From Lactarius indigo (lineage: Eukaryota; Basidiomycota; Agaricomycetes; Russulales; Russulaceae): a DNA stretch of 64,000 nt. Shown here piece by piece: positions 41,147-54,699 of this stretch (the stretch's first letter is position 1; each line of letters begins with the position of its first letter). The translations under genes were made by a program, and so were the position numbers. The notes beneath the pieces are model-generated. The model had not been told where the DNA came from. It ran no database searches and saw only the letters and a list, made by a program, of their open reading frames with translations. The stretch spans positions 248,001 to 312,000 of the forward strand of contig JAFKAC010000054.1 in assembly GCA_025766275.1 (NCBI GenBank), written 5' to 3'.

Positions 41147-44100
41147 ATGCCTCGCAAGAACACCTTTACCATTCCTATGGGAGATGTCTCTGAGGTTGTC
41201 TCTAAAACATCAAAGTCTAAGCGGGGACTCCAAACCACTGTGAAGGAGGTCCCATTCCATTCTTCAAAGCAGAAGAAGTCAGGCCAGGCTTCAAACCAAG
41301 CTACAATAGTTGAGGAGCAGTCATCCAAGCAACAAACGCAGGGGGTTCAGGAGTCACATACCCTTCAACCCATAGAACCATATGAAGCTGACATGCAAGA
41401 CCTTCAACTTGATGACACACAACCCCAACCACATGTATGCGACACAATACCCTTCATCATCCATCAAATACTGATCATTTACAGACACCATTGCAGACAC
41501 ATATGGGCCAATGGATAGACATCTGGAGCAGATATCTTCACCTGTTACTAGAGATGGAGGGTTTGACAAGGGCCCCAAAATGCTCCATGTGCACCATGTC
41601 AATGCAGATCAAGTGTTCCAACTGTGTTGGAGGTAACTACTTTTGCAAGGAATGTTGCCTTCAAATACATACAAGATCCCCATTCCATCGGATGTCCCGC
41701 TGGACTGGCACACACTTTGCACCAATATCATTAATATCAATTGGATTTAAGCTCTGTTTGGGTCATGATGGAAAGCTATGCCCACTTACAGTAGAGGTAT
41801 GAATACATCAGTCCTATGAAATGTCATATGCACTTATCTATACCCAGGGAGTTCAAGCAGCTAAAGAGCCACAGACAAGCAGGCAGAGGTCCCGACACAC
41901 TCGGTCTACATCACTAATATCTGTTGAGGAGGAGCAGGCCCATTCCTCGGGAGGCCCGCAACCTCCTTTGCAAGCTCTTGAGGATATGCATGGGATTTCA
42001 GACACATTGTATGACTTTGCTGGGGATGTGTTGGATCCCTCTGAGGGAAACACAAGACGCACACGGACCGCAAAGTCAGGCAATCCACTGATCACAATTG
42101 TCAATCAGACAGGTGTCTTTGATATGGATGTACTCTTCTGCATATGCCCCAATGCTGGTGCCGATGATGAGCAACTACTCCAAGCTGGAATATTTCCTTC
42201 AACCTTCAAGCAGATTGAGACTGCATTTACCTTCTCAGTTCTGGATGACTTCTTGGCTGACAACCTGGAGTGCAAGACAACTGCACAACAGTACTACTCT
42301 AAGCTTCAGAGCATCACCAATCGGATGTTCCCTGACCATGTCCCAGTATGTTACAATGCCATCCCAGCACCACATACTGTATCACTGATAAACATTTACA
42401 GAATCTCTACAAACAGCTCTTGAGAGCATCCAGGCAATGGCGAGATTTAAGGAATAGGATTCAGAATGGTCTGGGACATCTGCAAGTCAGGGACCCCGCT
42501 AATGATGGATCCATGGCCATATTCTGTCCAGCCTGTCCACAGCCAGGTATCAATCTACCTGATGATTGGAAGGACAGATATAATGATGAACCGTATGCAT
42601 TCATTAAACATGTCAAATATCCCATTGTTGACTTGCTCAAAGGAATCAGCTCATCCGAACATTTATAATGGATGGTAACTTCTCAGCAGAGCATATGAGA
42701 TGCAGAACTGGGGAAGCGGACATTCCGCTGTCAGCAGGGATGGCCTTCATGGCAAATCCCAATTCATATAAGGCTCACCTGCATAGTGGGCAAGAGATTT
42801 CCCAGGTATGTCAGATACTATTGACAGTGACTGTTGTCTTATATTCTCATAGCCCAGCACATGTAACACATATAGGGCCATTGAACAGGCCAATTCAAGT
42901 CGTCCACACCTTGATGTTACAGGCATCGGGGCAACCGCATGCTGTCATGGATTCTTTGTCCCTACATCTGTAGTTGACTTCCAGAAGGGAGAGAGGTATG
43001 TCCAATGTTTAAAGACTCTAGGTGTGGATATGACATCGCTCTTATGCTAGGCAAATAAATATGGACTATAGCCTTTGCAAGGCCCTCTCCTACAACATGG
43101 AGGACATCCCTGTGGCCCTGGTTATGTATGACATCATGTGCCAATATGGTGTCCACTTCAGGGAAAGGGTGGAAAAGAGCCCAGAGTTATCTCTGTCTAG
43201 CTCTTTACAACTTCGGACTGGGATTGGCCTCTTTCATATTCATGGCCATCAAGATTCATGCTTACCCCGCTTTTCACCAAGCTATATTCCTGGAGCGAAG
43301 CAGGTGGATGGGGAGATCATTGAGACATTGTGGGCACCACTCAATAATATCTCACAGAGTATCCGTGGGATGTCCCTGGCCCATCGCCAGGAGGTCTTGG
43401 ATGCACACATGAACCATTCCAATTGGAAGAAGATGGTCCGCATTGGTCTGTCACATCCATATCCATGCTACATTCTAATATAATAATCCATGTTCCAGTT
43501 CCATCACTTCTGAAGCGGTGGAAGCACATGGAAACTGGAATAGATCTCAGTGCTGAGACATTCAATACACTCAATGCACGCTTCAGGAAGAAGACCAAGC
43601 GATGGCTTGAGGCAGAGAACCATGCTCAATCTAACAGGCATGAAGACCCTACTTTAATGGACATATATGATACAGCATCATCCAAAGGTATTGTTACCCA
43701 ATAAACCAATCTATTCTACACTGATGAATATCATTAGCTCCCTCTTGTGCAGAAATCCAGCAACAACTGATTTCAGAGGAAAGTAGAGATATTACTACTC
43801 ATGGGCAAACATCTTGGATTTCTTGTGGGATAAAGATTCAGGAGCTACAGTTGGTCCCTTCAATGGTATATGTGACTGTTGGCTGATGTCCTGTGAAGAC
43901 TGGCCATCAGATATCAACTACGGGCATATGGTCCAAAGATCAACACAGAGGAGGTCCAAGTCATTGAAAATAAGCAGAGTCGCCTCCAGAAGCTCATTGA
44001 CATATTTGAGCATCAGGGAGATTCTTTCCTCCTCCAACAGAAACTCACAGATGATTCCCCAATATCACCATTGGGTAATTATGAAGAGTACGACCATGTG

Positions 44101-45016
44101 GATGATCTCGGACCTCCCGATAATACAGATGACAATCATTCAGGTCATGATTTCCATCATCACACTCATCAGGCATTGGATGGATCTGGGATGGATGGCA
44201 TCAATCCAGAAGATCTTCCCATTCTTCTTCCCTCATCCCTTGGATGGGAATGGTGTGTCAAGCATGGAGCCCAATCTCTTGCCAGGAAGGAGGTACAGCT
44301 ACGCCATGCACAAGCCAGTGATTCCATTCACAGGATCCGCCTTGCCCTTGGATTCAAGTCAGCTCTGTTCCGCACTCAGGTTAGACCTGCTAACACACAG
44401 CAGACAAAGACCCATGCTTGGAATGCCATACACAGTGTTGATACTACTGTCCATGAGCATGCACGCATATATAGCATGGCACGTGATGCATACCGGAGTC
44501 TCCGACAGGCATCAATGAATCTACAGGACCTTCCAAGATTACGTGCAGAGGACTTCCATGTAGCAACCTTGGTTCTTGGATCAGAGCCAATAGGACAGCG
44601 TAACAAGCAAACATCCTGAATCTGGGGGTTTGGCCACACTGTTGAAGATGATGGAACATGGATGGATGATTGTAGGTTCTCATATTCATCAGTGCTTATA
44701 TTGATGGACTCAATTATTTAACAGTTGAAAGGGTTCATTGGCTCCGTGCAAGGGCACAGTTTGAACGATGGTTGGAGGAGCAGCACAGCATCCATAATGA
44801 AGCTGAATGGGTCCCTGCATACTTCCATGCCAAGGCAAAGATGTGGAAGAAGCTCATGACCATTGCTGCACAGGATTCGCTTAAGGGGCACCAAGCATAT
44901 GCATCATATCAGATGCATGCATGGGAAGAACTCTCCAGAAGCTCAGTTAAGGCCCTCACCCCAATCACAGATGCTCCATTAAAGCATTGTAAAGTTAAAT
45001 CAATCCACTTGTTCTA
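41147..45016 (+). CDS. KDZ-family transposase
   Basis: ATG 41147 (MPRKNTFTIPMGD). Early exons are 41147-41434, 41485-41796 and 41848 to about 42346, all in phase, with further exons to 45016. Exon 2 carries the Cys-rich CxC2 zinc region typical of KDZ proteins (CSMCTMSMQIKCSNC, FCKECCLQIHTRSPFHR, then WTGTHF and LCLGHDGKLCP). Downstream come CPACPQPGINLPDDW and the catalytic core: FIMDGNFSAEH (first Asp), FQKGER, ALVMYDIMCQYGVH (second Asp), FHIHGHQDSC and VDGEIIETLWAPLN (Glu). The C-terminal helical part ends ITDAPLKHCKVKSIHLF. No stop is seen in the exons I traced, so it may be intact. KDZ enzymes move large cut-and-paste elements. Confidence 0.85.
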
Positions 45017-45571
45017 ACACATGCATTCCCTATTATTTTACATATGGATGGATATCAGTTCTTTGCAGGATATCCATACTCTTATGTTAATATATTCAGA
45101 TGGATAGAAGTATGTATATGGTGACATTGACGGAGTGTCCGACTCTGCTACAATCATAGATCCACTGGACACATATGGATACCAGCCAATGCAAGGTGTA
45201 TTCTTGGGTATATTAGCTGGTTAGGCATCGAGTCATGTCCATTCATGAGGGATGGTATCTTCCAACCCCTTCACATTTGTATAGCCTTTCTATATCTATT
45301 CATTCTATGTGAATATTACCCTCAATCAAATAATGATCACGACCACTGATTCCAACTCCTGGAGTAGTAAGGACTTATTACAATTTCATCCAAACTCTCT
45401 AAACATCTTATTGACTTGTTTCACAATCAACAGACCATCAAAGCATACCCCCACATCCATTCACTGAGTTCCTTTTGTCGTCCCTTGTATATCCATATTC
45501 CCTGTACTTCCTGTCACTAATATGTGTTACTATGAGGCATGTTTCGACTTGTGTGTGCTAATAATCAAAAA

Positions 45572-45700
45572 GCGGACACCCCGCTTCCAGCTGGTACTGG
45601 TTGGACTATCAATTACGTCGGATTCTCCGACGTCGGCCGGCGCCAGCTGAGTATGAATCACAGAAGATTCTCACCGTCGGCTGGGGGTATCAATTACATA
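45572..45700. repeat. Palindrome cluster at the probable right end of the KDZ unit
   Basis: GCGGACACCCCGC at 45572-45584 is followed by a perfect 8-bp hairpin ACGTCGGA-TTC-TCCGACGT (45615-45633) and a GCCGGC-rich segment. TATCAATTAC occurs twice (near 45608 and 45689). This looks like a subterminal region, but no partner end was found. Confidence 0.4.
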
Positions 45701-47770
45701 AGCCACTGCTGATCATTATGTGCGTGCGGACCCCTGGCAGTGTACAGCAGGAGTCTTAGCAAACTCAGAGCTTCGCACAAGCATTCACCAGCCACACAAC
45801 AATGTGCACAGGTTCCCTGATTCAGCCACGATGCCACCTTTCTTTGTAAAGGCAACCTCTTATACAGCATCAATAGCAAGCGAGCTACGATCACACAGGC
45901 TCCCATGCCGAGCGTACACCTTTGGAACAACCAGCTGAGCTACAGACCGCATTTCCCAGTTCCACAGCGACATGCACAACAGCAGCCATCAAGTTTTGTG
46001 AAGAGTATCCTGCATCAAGAGGTATCAAGCACAGCCCCGATTACAAGCACACCACAATCACGCGGCAGCTCATTGGTCGCCCACAGATTATGGTGGACAT
46101 CGCTTATCGACAGTAGCGATTGCAGGTTCTGTGACAGCATGCATGGAAGAATGCAACATGGCCCTTTCAAGAGCAGTACCCAGTGCGAAGAGGAACACAA
46201 GTGCGAGGTTCAGCAGCAGCAGCATGCGCACACAGACATCCACGGCCCATCGAAAGACTGGCAATGACTACCAGTACACAGGACAGCACTTATGGTAACC
46301 ACAGCAATGTGCACAGACATGTGTAGCATCAGCAATCGGTTCACAGCAACTAGGGCCAGCACACGTACTACCAGCTATCCCATGCCATTGTACACATTCC
46401 CACAGGTCTTCCATCAACACTCATTGCCTGTCAAAGTCAGCACAAGTGTCTACAAATCCCACAATGACAGCACCCCACCTTCACAAAGAGCAGTCTCACA
46501 TCGGCTGCAGTGCTCTTTGGCTGTGCAGCAATGTGCAAGGAAGAACGCAATGCAATCTAGGTGGGATCTGTTTGGCAGAGACAAGAGCACAAAGCAAAGG
46601 CTCCAGTGGCAGCGCCATGTATGCGCAAATACTCATGGACACGCGGCAAAGTGCGCAGTACCAGCAGACCAGTAGCGATGCGTGCCGAAGAGGGTCACAA
46701 GTCCAGCAGCAGTGCCTGTGCAGGCATCACACAGATTGTCGCGGCTTGCCCAGTGGTGCAGACCAGCCCCAGGCGTTGACTCAAACATTTTCGATACCAT
46801 GGAGAATGTCATGCATTGACAGTAGCGATCGCAGGTTCCACAACAGCATGCATGGAGGAATATGACATAGTTCTTACAAGAATGACCCCAAGCATGGCGA
46901 GGAACACAAACACAAGGGCCCAACTGCAGTGACAAAAGCACCATGTGCATGGATGTTCGTGTCATGCTCGAAGACTAAGGTTGGCCACCCACATGTGCAA
47001 CGTCGCTTACAGGTTATGTGGAAAGGCATGCAGAAGGTTGCAACCAGTCCATCAAGAGTGACTCTCGGCACAAGAACAGTGCAAGAACTCGGCCTCGGCG
47101 ATAACAGTTCGCATGTGCAGATGTCTGCGGCCCATCAAAAAATTGGCAACAACTAACAGTACATGTGACAGCACTTACGACACATGCGGTGATGTGTGTG
47201 GTACTTGCAGAGCGACTTAATCAAGAACGGCATGCACTGGGAGTACAAGTGGGGCAGCAACAGCGACACTTACTTGCAGATGCCCATGGCACATCAAGAG
47301 TTCGGCGATAGCATACCGCACCTGTGGTGACGTTTACAGGGCATGCAGCAACATACATGACACCAGTGGATCAGCAGCAACATACAGCAAGGAGTATTAC
47401 CAGTCCAGTGGCAGCAACTGCACCAGCGTTGCATGTACATTTGCAGCTTGCACAGGAGTTCAGAGCAGTCTTAGGCATCAGTAGTCGTGTTTTCAAGTCT
47501 CACAAATGCATGTGCAACAAGAGCAACTTTGCAGTACCAAGAGCAGCAGTTCGGCTGAGTCCCTCAAGTGCAAGTGTATCAGTGACAGCACCACAATCAC
47601 ACAACCTTTGGCAATTCGGCTGAGTGTCAAGGATGACACCATGTACCAGCACACGCATTTGCAACTCCCGCGACAGCACACCCAGCGAACACGATTCAGC
47701 CCAAGACATCAGTACTACTGCATGAGGCAGTCTCAAGCACACAAGATACATCCAAGGGGATGACTGTTAC
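45701..47770. repeat. CA-rich degenerate repeat region
   Basis: About 2 kb with many CAGCA, GCATG and CACAG words and no sustained protein-like frame. Related blocks recur: GACAGTAGCGAT-TGCAGGTTC near 46108 and 46818 followed by AACAGCATGCATGGA; and CGGCCCATC-AAA-A-TTGGCAA near 46243 and 47127 followed by CAGCACTTA. It looks like an old, diverged tandem or duplicated repeat. Confidence 0.45.
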
Positions 47771-49658
47771 TGACCCCTGTGCCACAAGCCGACCGAATTC
47801 CTGTGCACACTGGTGACTGAGGACAGTCAGGATCTCAGTTGGGAGTGGATAATACACCCAGCACATAGCTGGCCAGGTAAATTACTGTTTTTGGATCTGT
47901 CATCTTTTACTACCATCTTGCACTGCTCTGGCAGCCCGCACTTTCCCACACTTCAGCCAATATTGGGCACTTTTCCATCGCTCTGGCAGCCGACTTTCCC
48001 ACGCTTCGGCCAATCTTGGGCATTGGCCCATTCCATTCCTTTTGCTTTGTGACCTCACTTGGTTGCCCTCTAGGGTCTACTTTATATTTAGATCAATACC
48101 TCTGTTTCCATGTATATAAACATCCTGTAACTACCCCTTTCCCCCAGTTAATCTTAGTCTGCTTTCCCTCAGAGCTTAGAGCTCTGAGGGTCCCAGTTCC
48201 CTTTGCTCGCTGTGTTCCCCTAAGTGCTGCACCATTGCATGCCCTTCAGCGCTTTAGAGTGACGTTTCCCCCGAATCGGCCAACTGCTGTACGAAGTAGC
48301 GGGTCCCGTGAAGGCCTGCACAATCGGCAATGCAGCTTCACACCTCCCTGAACCCAGGGTAGCTCGGGTTGTTTTGGGCAGTGTCCTGACGTGTAGAGAC
48401 AACCTAGCTCATCAGCAGGTGGTGGTGCTGGAGAGAACCATGGCTGAGGGAGTTGATGGTGAGGGCAGTTGTCATGGGCTCTCCTTCTTGACTTACTTGA
48501 CGGACCAAGGGTATGGGACCGTCTTCGATGCCCATTGGCGGATGCGTCTGGTAGTCTCTGTCCACAGGGAGGGGTTTGGTTAGATGACATAAAAATTTAG
48601 GACTCACAATCGGCAAGCCCACTTATATATGGACATTATGGCATCGCTTAGCTGGGTGGACCCAAACCATGACTTTGAAAACTCACAGCACTATGGAAAC
48701 CCGTGCATGTATCAGGTGGGACATAGTGGGAGAGGCTAGGATGTGAGCGTGTGAGCATGACAGCTGAGTTTGAGTGTCACGCTAGCCACAAACAAGCCTT
48801 GTTTGTTATTGGCACATCACAACTCTGCATCACAACTCCAACACTACCAATTTTGGAATATCAAGTACCCTTTTTCCCAACTGTCTACTGGACTTCTTAG
48901 TGCGTTGCATATTCCAGCTATTCTTAAACCGATCACTAACACAGATCCTTATATTCTGATCTACTTTTTTCTAGGTATTTTACCAGGTGCTGGCTTCCCA
49001 CTTTGAACCACATCGAACCTTTTTTTATTCTAGGCTGCTGTGTGACACAAAACCATGGATACTCTGTTGATGTTGTGCAGCAATGGGTGACTGCTTGGCT
49101 TCAGGTGAGTGCCTTGCGTATTTTCATAACTGGTACCTCGATCGCTCACTCAGATCCATCTTTATGGGTATTTTACTGGGAAGTTTGGTCACTAGCAGAT
49201 ATTTTGCCGGGTGTGCTCTGGCTGGACTCAGAATTTCATGTTCAGCCATTATGGATGGCACATCAAACAAACTGTGTGCGCTCTGTTGGGTTTTTTGTGC
49301 GCTCACAGTTGGCTTGAGTGCAGGTAAGTTCACTTTTACTTTTACTTTGTATTGTTTGTCTGACTAGTTTTTCTTGATGCCACGCTACTGCACAGGCGTA
49401 CTTGGATGACACTGCCATTCCTCAACTCCCGTCGCCAATCTACAAGTATTGTAGCCGCCATATTTTGACACCAAATCAATATAACTCCCCTGCAATTTCT
49501 GTCGGCTGTCCATTTGATCACCATGACCAACCATTCAACTTTCAAAATACATGGTATATGAACCCCCCCTCCTTACACATGTTGACCGTTCCCACCTCTA
49601 GGTACCCCTAGCTGTCCCACCATGAATTGACTTCACAGCGCCTCCAAAAGCAGCTGAT
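47771..49658. other. Unassigned DNA before the Plavaka transposase
   Basis: No gene with recognisable motifs. A TATATAAAC box near 48114 and a CpG-containing segment around 48180-48560 resemble LTR-type sequence, but no ends or duplication were found. 49000-49560 contains open stretches with splice-like sites and may belong to the 5' part of the Plavaka gene. Confidence 0.35.
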
Positions 49659-52600
49659 GTGAAGCATGCGGACAGTTCTTCATACACAAAGCTAGCCTCA
49701 CCAAACACCTCCACAACAACTGCACCGCTGCTCACAATTGCTCAAGAGAACTTTGGAAGAATGGCCCTTCTAACATCAAAAAACTCAGAGTGTTGCTTTC
49801 ATACTCCCGAAAGCAAGTATGTGAGGAGGTTCTGCCTCATGCTAGTGATGGCCACAGACTACAGGCTGAGCAATCAGTTCCCCCCTCTGCAGATACTTGT
49901 GACTTTGAGTTGGCTCAGTTGGTATGTATACTACTTGTCATTAATTCAGATCTGGCTGATACACATATTTCTTCCAGGATGTAGAGATTGGTGATGCTGT
50001 CTCGGTGTCAGCAGAGCCACTCTCTTCCCGACGGGTCCACTGGCCAACCTGGAAAGTCCTAGAGAATGCCCCAGTCAAACCCCCATTGTCTAGTGCTGCC
50101 AGCAACAATGGGCGATCATCTCCTATTGATGGCAACAACAGACATGAGTCCCTTATTGAGGATGTCCCCCACTTCACTTTTGTGCCCGCAAATCGGTTTG
50201 GTCTTGTACAAGAATACCAACGATCTACGGCCGTCATCATCTCTGAAGATACACGAAACCCCCTTGCCGTGGACCCCTCCCTATCTTGTCCAAAACCTGA
50301 CAGGGAAGTCTCTGACATCATCTACCCTTATCCGAATATTAGTTCATTTTTATTCAACCTCACCTGGAGGCAGATGCAGGGCATTGTCTCTTCCTCAGAC
50401 TGGGCTTCCGTGGTCAAAGTGCTCCTTGATGAACGCTTTGAGAGTAAGAAACTGGACGGTGTTGACTTTGCAGCAATCGAAAGAGTGATAGCCACGGATA
50501 TTCAGTCACCATGGGGTGGCAATGGATGGCGACACAATACTATCATCATTGAGGTCCCAACTGGAAAAAAACCGACAGCAGCTTCACGCCACATGGAGGC
50601 AAATGCACACGCATGCAGCCAACAATACGATGAGGTAGACCCTGATGGCGATCCCTTTCCTGCATACAAAGTCCCTGTCCACGACATCCGCACTCACTCT
50701 CTCATGCAAACCATGTTGGAAACTATTCAAGAGGGAAGAAATTCTGCGGAGCTGCACTGGTATGGCCATAAAGAAGTCTGGCAGCCACCCTATCGTGATA
50801 CACCCCTGGAGCATGTCTGGGGAGAGCTATACTCCTCTGACACATTCCTGGCTGCTGAACACGACCTTATTAGTGCCCATCTGGACTCAGTGCACCCTTG
50901 TGTCATAGCTGCATTCATGATATGGTCTGACTCCACATATCTCACACAATTCAGGCAAGCAAAGGCATGGCCGATTTATGCCTACTTTGGTAATCAGTCA
51001 AAGTATACTCAGTGCAAGCCTTCTACACATTCTGCTCAAGTGGTTGGTTATGTCCCTCTGGTGAGTGATCGTTTACTTTTTTTTTTTTTTAAAAAACACT
51101 GAAACTGTTCAGCTCCCCAACTCCTTTGCAGAGGAGGTACAAAGTCATGGCGTCTCACCGACACCAGCACTCCTTGCCCACTGTCGTCACAAACTATTTC
51201 ATGGGGTCTGGCGGCTCTTATTAGATGCTGAGTTCTGCAAAACTTATGAGCACAGCGTTACTGTTACCTGTGCTGACCATGTTGTCCGTCAAGTCTTTCC
51301 CCGAATATTCACGTACTCAGCCAATTACCCTGAAAAGTATGTAGCACAATAACTCAAAGCAACATCCCCATCGTGACTCCAGATACACAGAGTCTTGATT
51401 GCAACAATCTGTGATATGGGACGGTGCCCATGTCCACAGTGCATGATCAAGAAGGAAGAATTCCATGCTCTTGGAACAACAACTGATGCAGACTCTCATC
51501 GAACGAATATCAGACAGGACAATGAAACATTCCGAGCCACTGTACAAAAAGCATGCGATAACATCTACCAAAGGGGTTATGCACTTGGCAGTGAGCCCAG
51601 TGTTGAGTGGCTCCTCAGAGAGCACTCTCTCATTCCGACATTGGTAAGTCATATTTTGGTGTGTAAGTGATTTCAAGCTAATTTCTACTCTAGAACATAT
51701 TTTCCCACTCACTCAAGGAGTTCGACTTCGACATCTTCCGTACACTTGTCATTGATATCATGCACGAGTTCAAACTGGGGGTTTGGAAAGCCCTACTCAC
51801 CCATCTAGTTAGGATTCTGTATTCATGTGGTGCAAATATTGTGCAGGAATTCAATCATCAGTGCATACTCTTTTTTTGACTGTGGCACTGCAGCACGTTC
51901 ACCCCATAACAGCTTCCAGCAAATATCATCATTTGGTGCATCTACAATCCATTGATTCACGCACAACGTTGCAGACATAAAGAAACTTGCTGCCCAGGAT
52001 TTTGAGGACATCCTTCAGGTGAGCTTGGCTTGCAGTGTAACCTGGTGTTGTTCTATCTACTCACATGGGACGTGTTCCAGTGCTGCATCCCTTGCTTTGA
52101 AGGGTTACTGCCTGTGCCACACATTGACTCAGTTCTGAGTCTTCTATACCTCGTGTCGTATTGGCATTCCCTCACCAAGCTGTGGATCCACATAGAGACA
52201 ACCCTCAAGGTTCTTGATAATGTCACAGTGCTTTTTGCAAAAGTGCTTTGCCACTTCACGGAGGTGACTTGCCCATGTTTCAACACGGTTGAGACCAACC
52301 ATGAGTACAATGCAAGACGCTGGGCGGCAGAACAGAGGATGTCTTGCCAATGTGCCAATGCTGTGCTCTCTGCCAGCACTGGTGGGAAGCGGCCTAAGAC
52401 CTTCAACCTATTGACGTATAAGCTACATGCGCTTGGGGACTATGTCGAAACTATCAAGATGTTCGGTACTACTGACTTGTACAGTACCCAGATTGTGTGC
52501 TTCAAAGGCCTTGTATGCGTTTGAAAAGCTACTAATGAATTTTCAATTTTGTCCCAACAGGGTGAACTGGAGCATTGCAACATCAAGAGATGATACATGC

Positions 52601-53733
52601 ACACTAATAAGCAATGTTTTATTGACCAAATGATTAATAGAGACGTGGTCGAACAGGTCCACGAATGGATGAATGACAAAATGGTTGCGGCTGAAGCTGA
52701 GGCAGAGACCCCTTGTGTCAACCCTCGTGTGAAGGACCTTCCCGGGAATTGGTATCATATTGCCCAGGATCAATCTAATAAATTGTACCTCCCACAGTTT
52801 CTCAACGAGCCCAAAAATGCCATTGAACCTGCTTTTAAGGTAAGTACCAGGGTGCAGAATGAGAATGTATTCCGATACTAACTAGCTACGCAAGGACTTT
52901 CATAACAGCCTGCTATCACACCTCCTAGCCTGTCATCTCCACCAGGTCACTGTCAGCAACAAGCCCAAATATACAAGTACAGAGCTTGCGAATGTGAAGA
53001 TCCAGCACAACACAATTCTCTCGCATGCGACCACAACATTCAACTACACAACATATGACATAACCCAAGACCGCAACTCAATCAACTGCAACACATCACA
53101 CCATGATGTCATGCTAAGGGCTTGCAATGATGCTCACCACCCCTTCTGGTATGCGTGGGTTTTGGGTATATACCATGCAAACATATATTTTGGTCCAAAT
53201 TTCTGCAGTCAACCAGAACATGTCGACTTCTTGTTCGTATGATGGTTTGGACATGAACCCGACTGGCAAGGGGGACCTGGGACCTGTAGACTAGACAGGA
53301 TCAGCTGGGTTCCAGAAAACAATCCGTCAGGTACATTTGGCTTCCTCAATCCAGCATGTGTGATTTTCAAGCTTGCCATTTGATACCAGCATTTTCCTGC
53401 GGAAAAATGACACAGTTACTGTCACCATCCCAGGCACGGGACTTTGTGACGGGAGATTGGGTCAATTACTATGTCTCAAGGTACATATGAACTTGAACTA
53501 ATCCTTCAATATGTTTGCTAACGTATATACCACCCAGGTTCGTAGATAGAGACATGATGATGCAATACCTTGGTTGGGGTATCGGTCACCACAACCCCCC
53601 TGATTTTGCTCATGAAGCAAATGCGCTTATTGCTTCAACATCTGACAGGGAACTTGACAACCCAGCAAACGCCCAAACTGATCAAACGGAAATTGAAATC
53701 ACCAAGGGGAATGAAATAGAGGATGGAGACTGA
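49659..53733 (+). pseudogene. Plavaka-type (CMC superfamily) transposase, decayed
   Basis: Several exons match the Plavaka pattern: 49978-51060 (VHWPTWKVLENAP, YPYPNISSFLFNLTW, HVWGELYSSDTFL, MIWSDSTYLTQF, WPIYAYFGNQSKY); a 52-nt intron 51061-51112 joining in phase to LPNSFAEEVQSHG; then VFPRIFTYSANYPEK, CPCPQCMI, DIMHEFKLGVWKALLTHL, CIPCFEGLLP, KTFNLLTYKLHALGDYVETI and TTDLYSTQI. A TGA at 51953-51955 replaces an expected Arg before FTHNVADIKKLAA. Later parts (52600-52830, 53520-53733) look like C-terminal exons. Plavaka enzymes are cut-and-paste transposases common in Agaricomycetes. Element ends were not found; the N-terminal exons before 49978 are uncertain. Confidence 0.78.
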
Positions 53734-53749
53734 TCAAGCATTGGCTCAG

Positions 53750-54164
53750 TGTCACGCCACTGCCGGGGCGTGCATTCATTCTGTAACTGATCCTGCCTGA
53801 GGCAAAGGACTCAGAGTTGGACCCCCACTGAGTGGATGGGCTCCTAAGTTCTGATACAATTGCCACTGTCAACTGGACAGTGACAAAGGTCCTCTTGTTC
53901 AAGCACAAGAGCTAGGCTATAGAGAAGAGGGCTGTGATAGAGAAGAGAGGATTGTACTGAGGGACAAGACAGTAGATTGACAAAGCCAAAGCTAAGGAAA
54001 TACAGGGCGTGTTACAGGGTTTATATAGCTAGTGTCTGGGGATGCCAGCGAGGCAGTACAAATGCCAGCACAGCGGATGCCAGCGAAGCAAATGCCAGCA
54101 GAATGAAGAAGTGAAGAAATGGAAAAGAAGGGAGAGAAGGGAAGGGTATAGGGCGTTTGTGACA
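53750..54164 (-). repeat. Solo LTR, family E, short form
   Basis: 415 bp, TGTCACGCCACTG to TTTGTGACA on the plus strand, with perfect duplications CTCAG (53745-53749 and 54165-54169). It aligns in reverse with part of the LTR at 1237-2361 (the CTGCCTGAGGCAAAGGACTC block). Shorter than the 740-bp copy at 24058. Confidence 0.88.
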
Positions 54165-54699
54165 CTCAGACAGTGCAGATGATGGCAGTGTTCACAGTGA
54201 GCTTGACGTAGCCATGTATGACTACTGAGTTTACATATTGAGTGTTGAATGCTGGGATGGACAAAAATGACAATACTGGGGTATGCAAGTATGCACTTGA
54301 TGGTGTTCGCACAAGCTTGAGAAGGTGGGATGGAGGCATAGTGTTGCCACCACCAGGCCTAGCCTGTATACGTCACAACAGTGCTGTAATTCCATTACAA
54401 TCGACATCGCTGTGTACAAATGTTACAGGCAGAAAGAACATTACATATCGTGGCTGTGTATAATATATTGTGGTTGTGTCAGTTGTACGGAATGAACGCA
54501 GTAGTCATTAGGGCACCATGGTGGAGCCCCAACCAGCGAGACCGATCATAGGTGTTATGGTACGGATGAAATACTTGTGAGGTAACACAGTTATTATAGT
54601 GGTATTGCAGCGCAAGTACAAAGATTGCACAGCTGTGAGGTCCGTCATGATCAACGTAATGCGTTACACTGTGCTATGACACTCTTGAGAAATTGGCGA
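54165..54699. other. Unassigned DNA between LTR remnants
   Basis: Contains no recognised coding or repeat; short open frames only. Confidence 0.4.

Larger units (their letters stand above)
32733..45700. mobile_element. KDZ transposon unit with accessory genes
   Basis: Five genes lie here in two divergent groups around 37100-37300: two on the minus strand (33080-35044, 36092-37085) and three on the plus strand (37309-39465, 40330-40937, 41147-45016). The last is a KDZ transposase. Short motifs of the form GCGGAC-N(1-2)-YCCGC occur throughout in both orientations. The left edge abuts the copia2 3' LTR, so it may be truncated. The right edge is probably near 45570-45700, where motif and hairpin sequences cluster. 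No terminal inverted repeat or 8-bp duplication could be confirmed by eye. Confidence 0.6.

Noticed and set aside
47763..48760. A further solo LTR starting TGTTACTGACC
   Set aside because: A TATA-like box is present, but no matching CA end or target duplication could be found.
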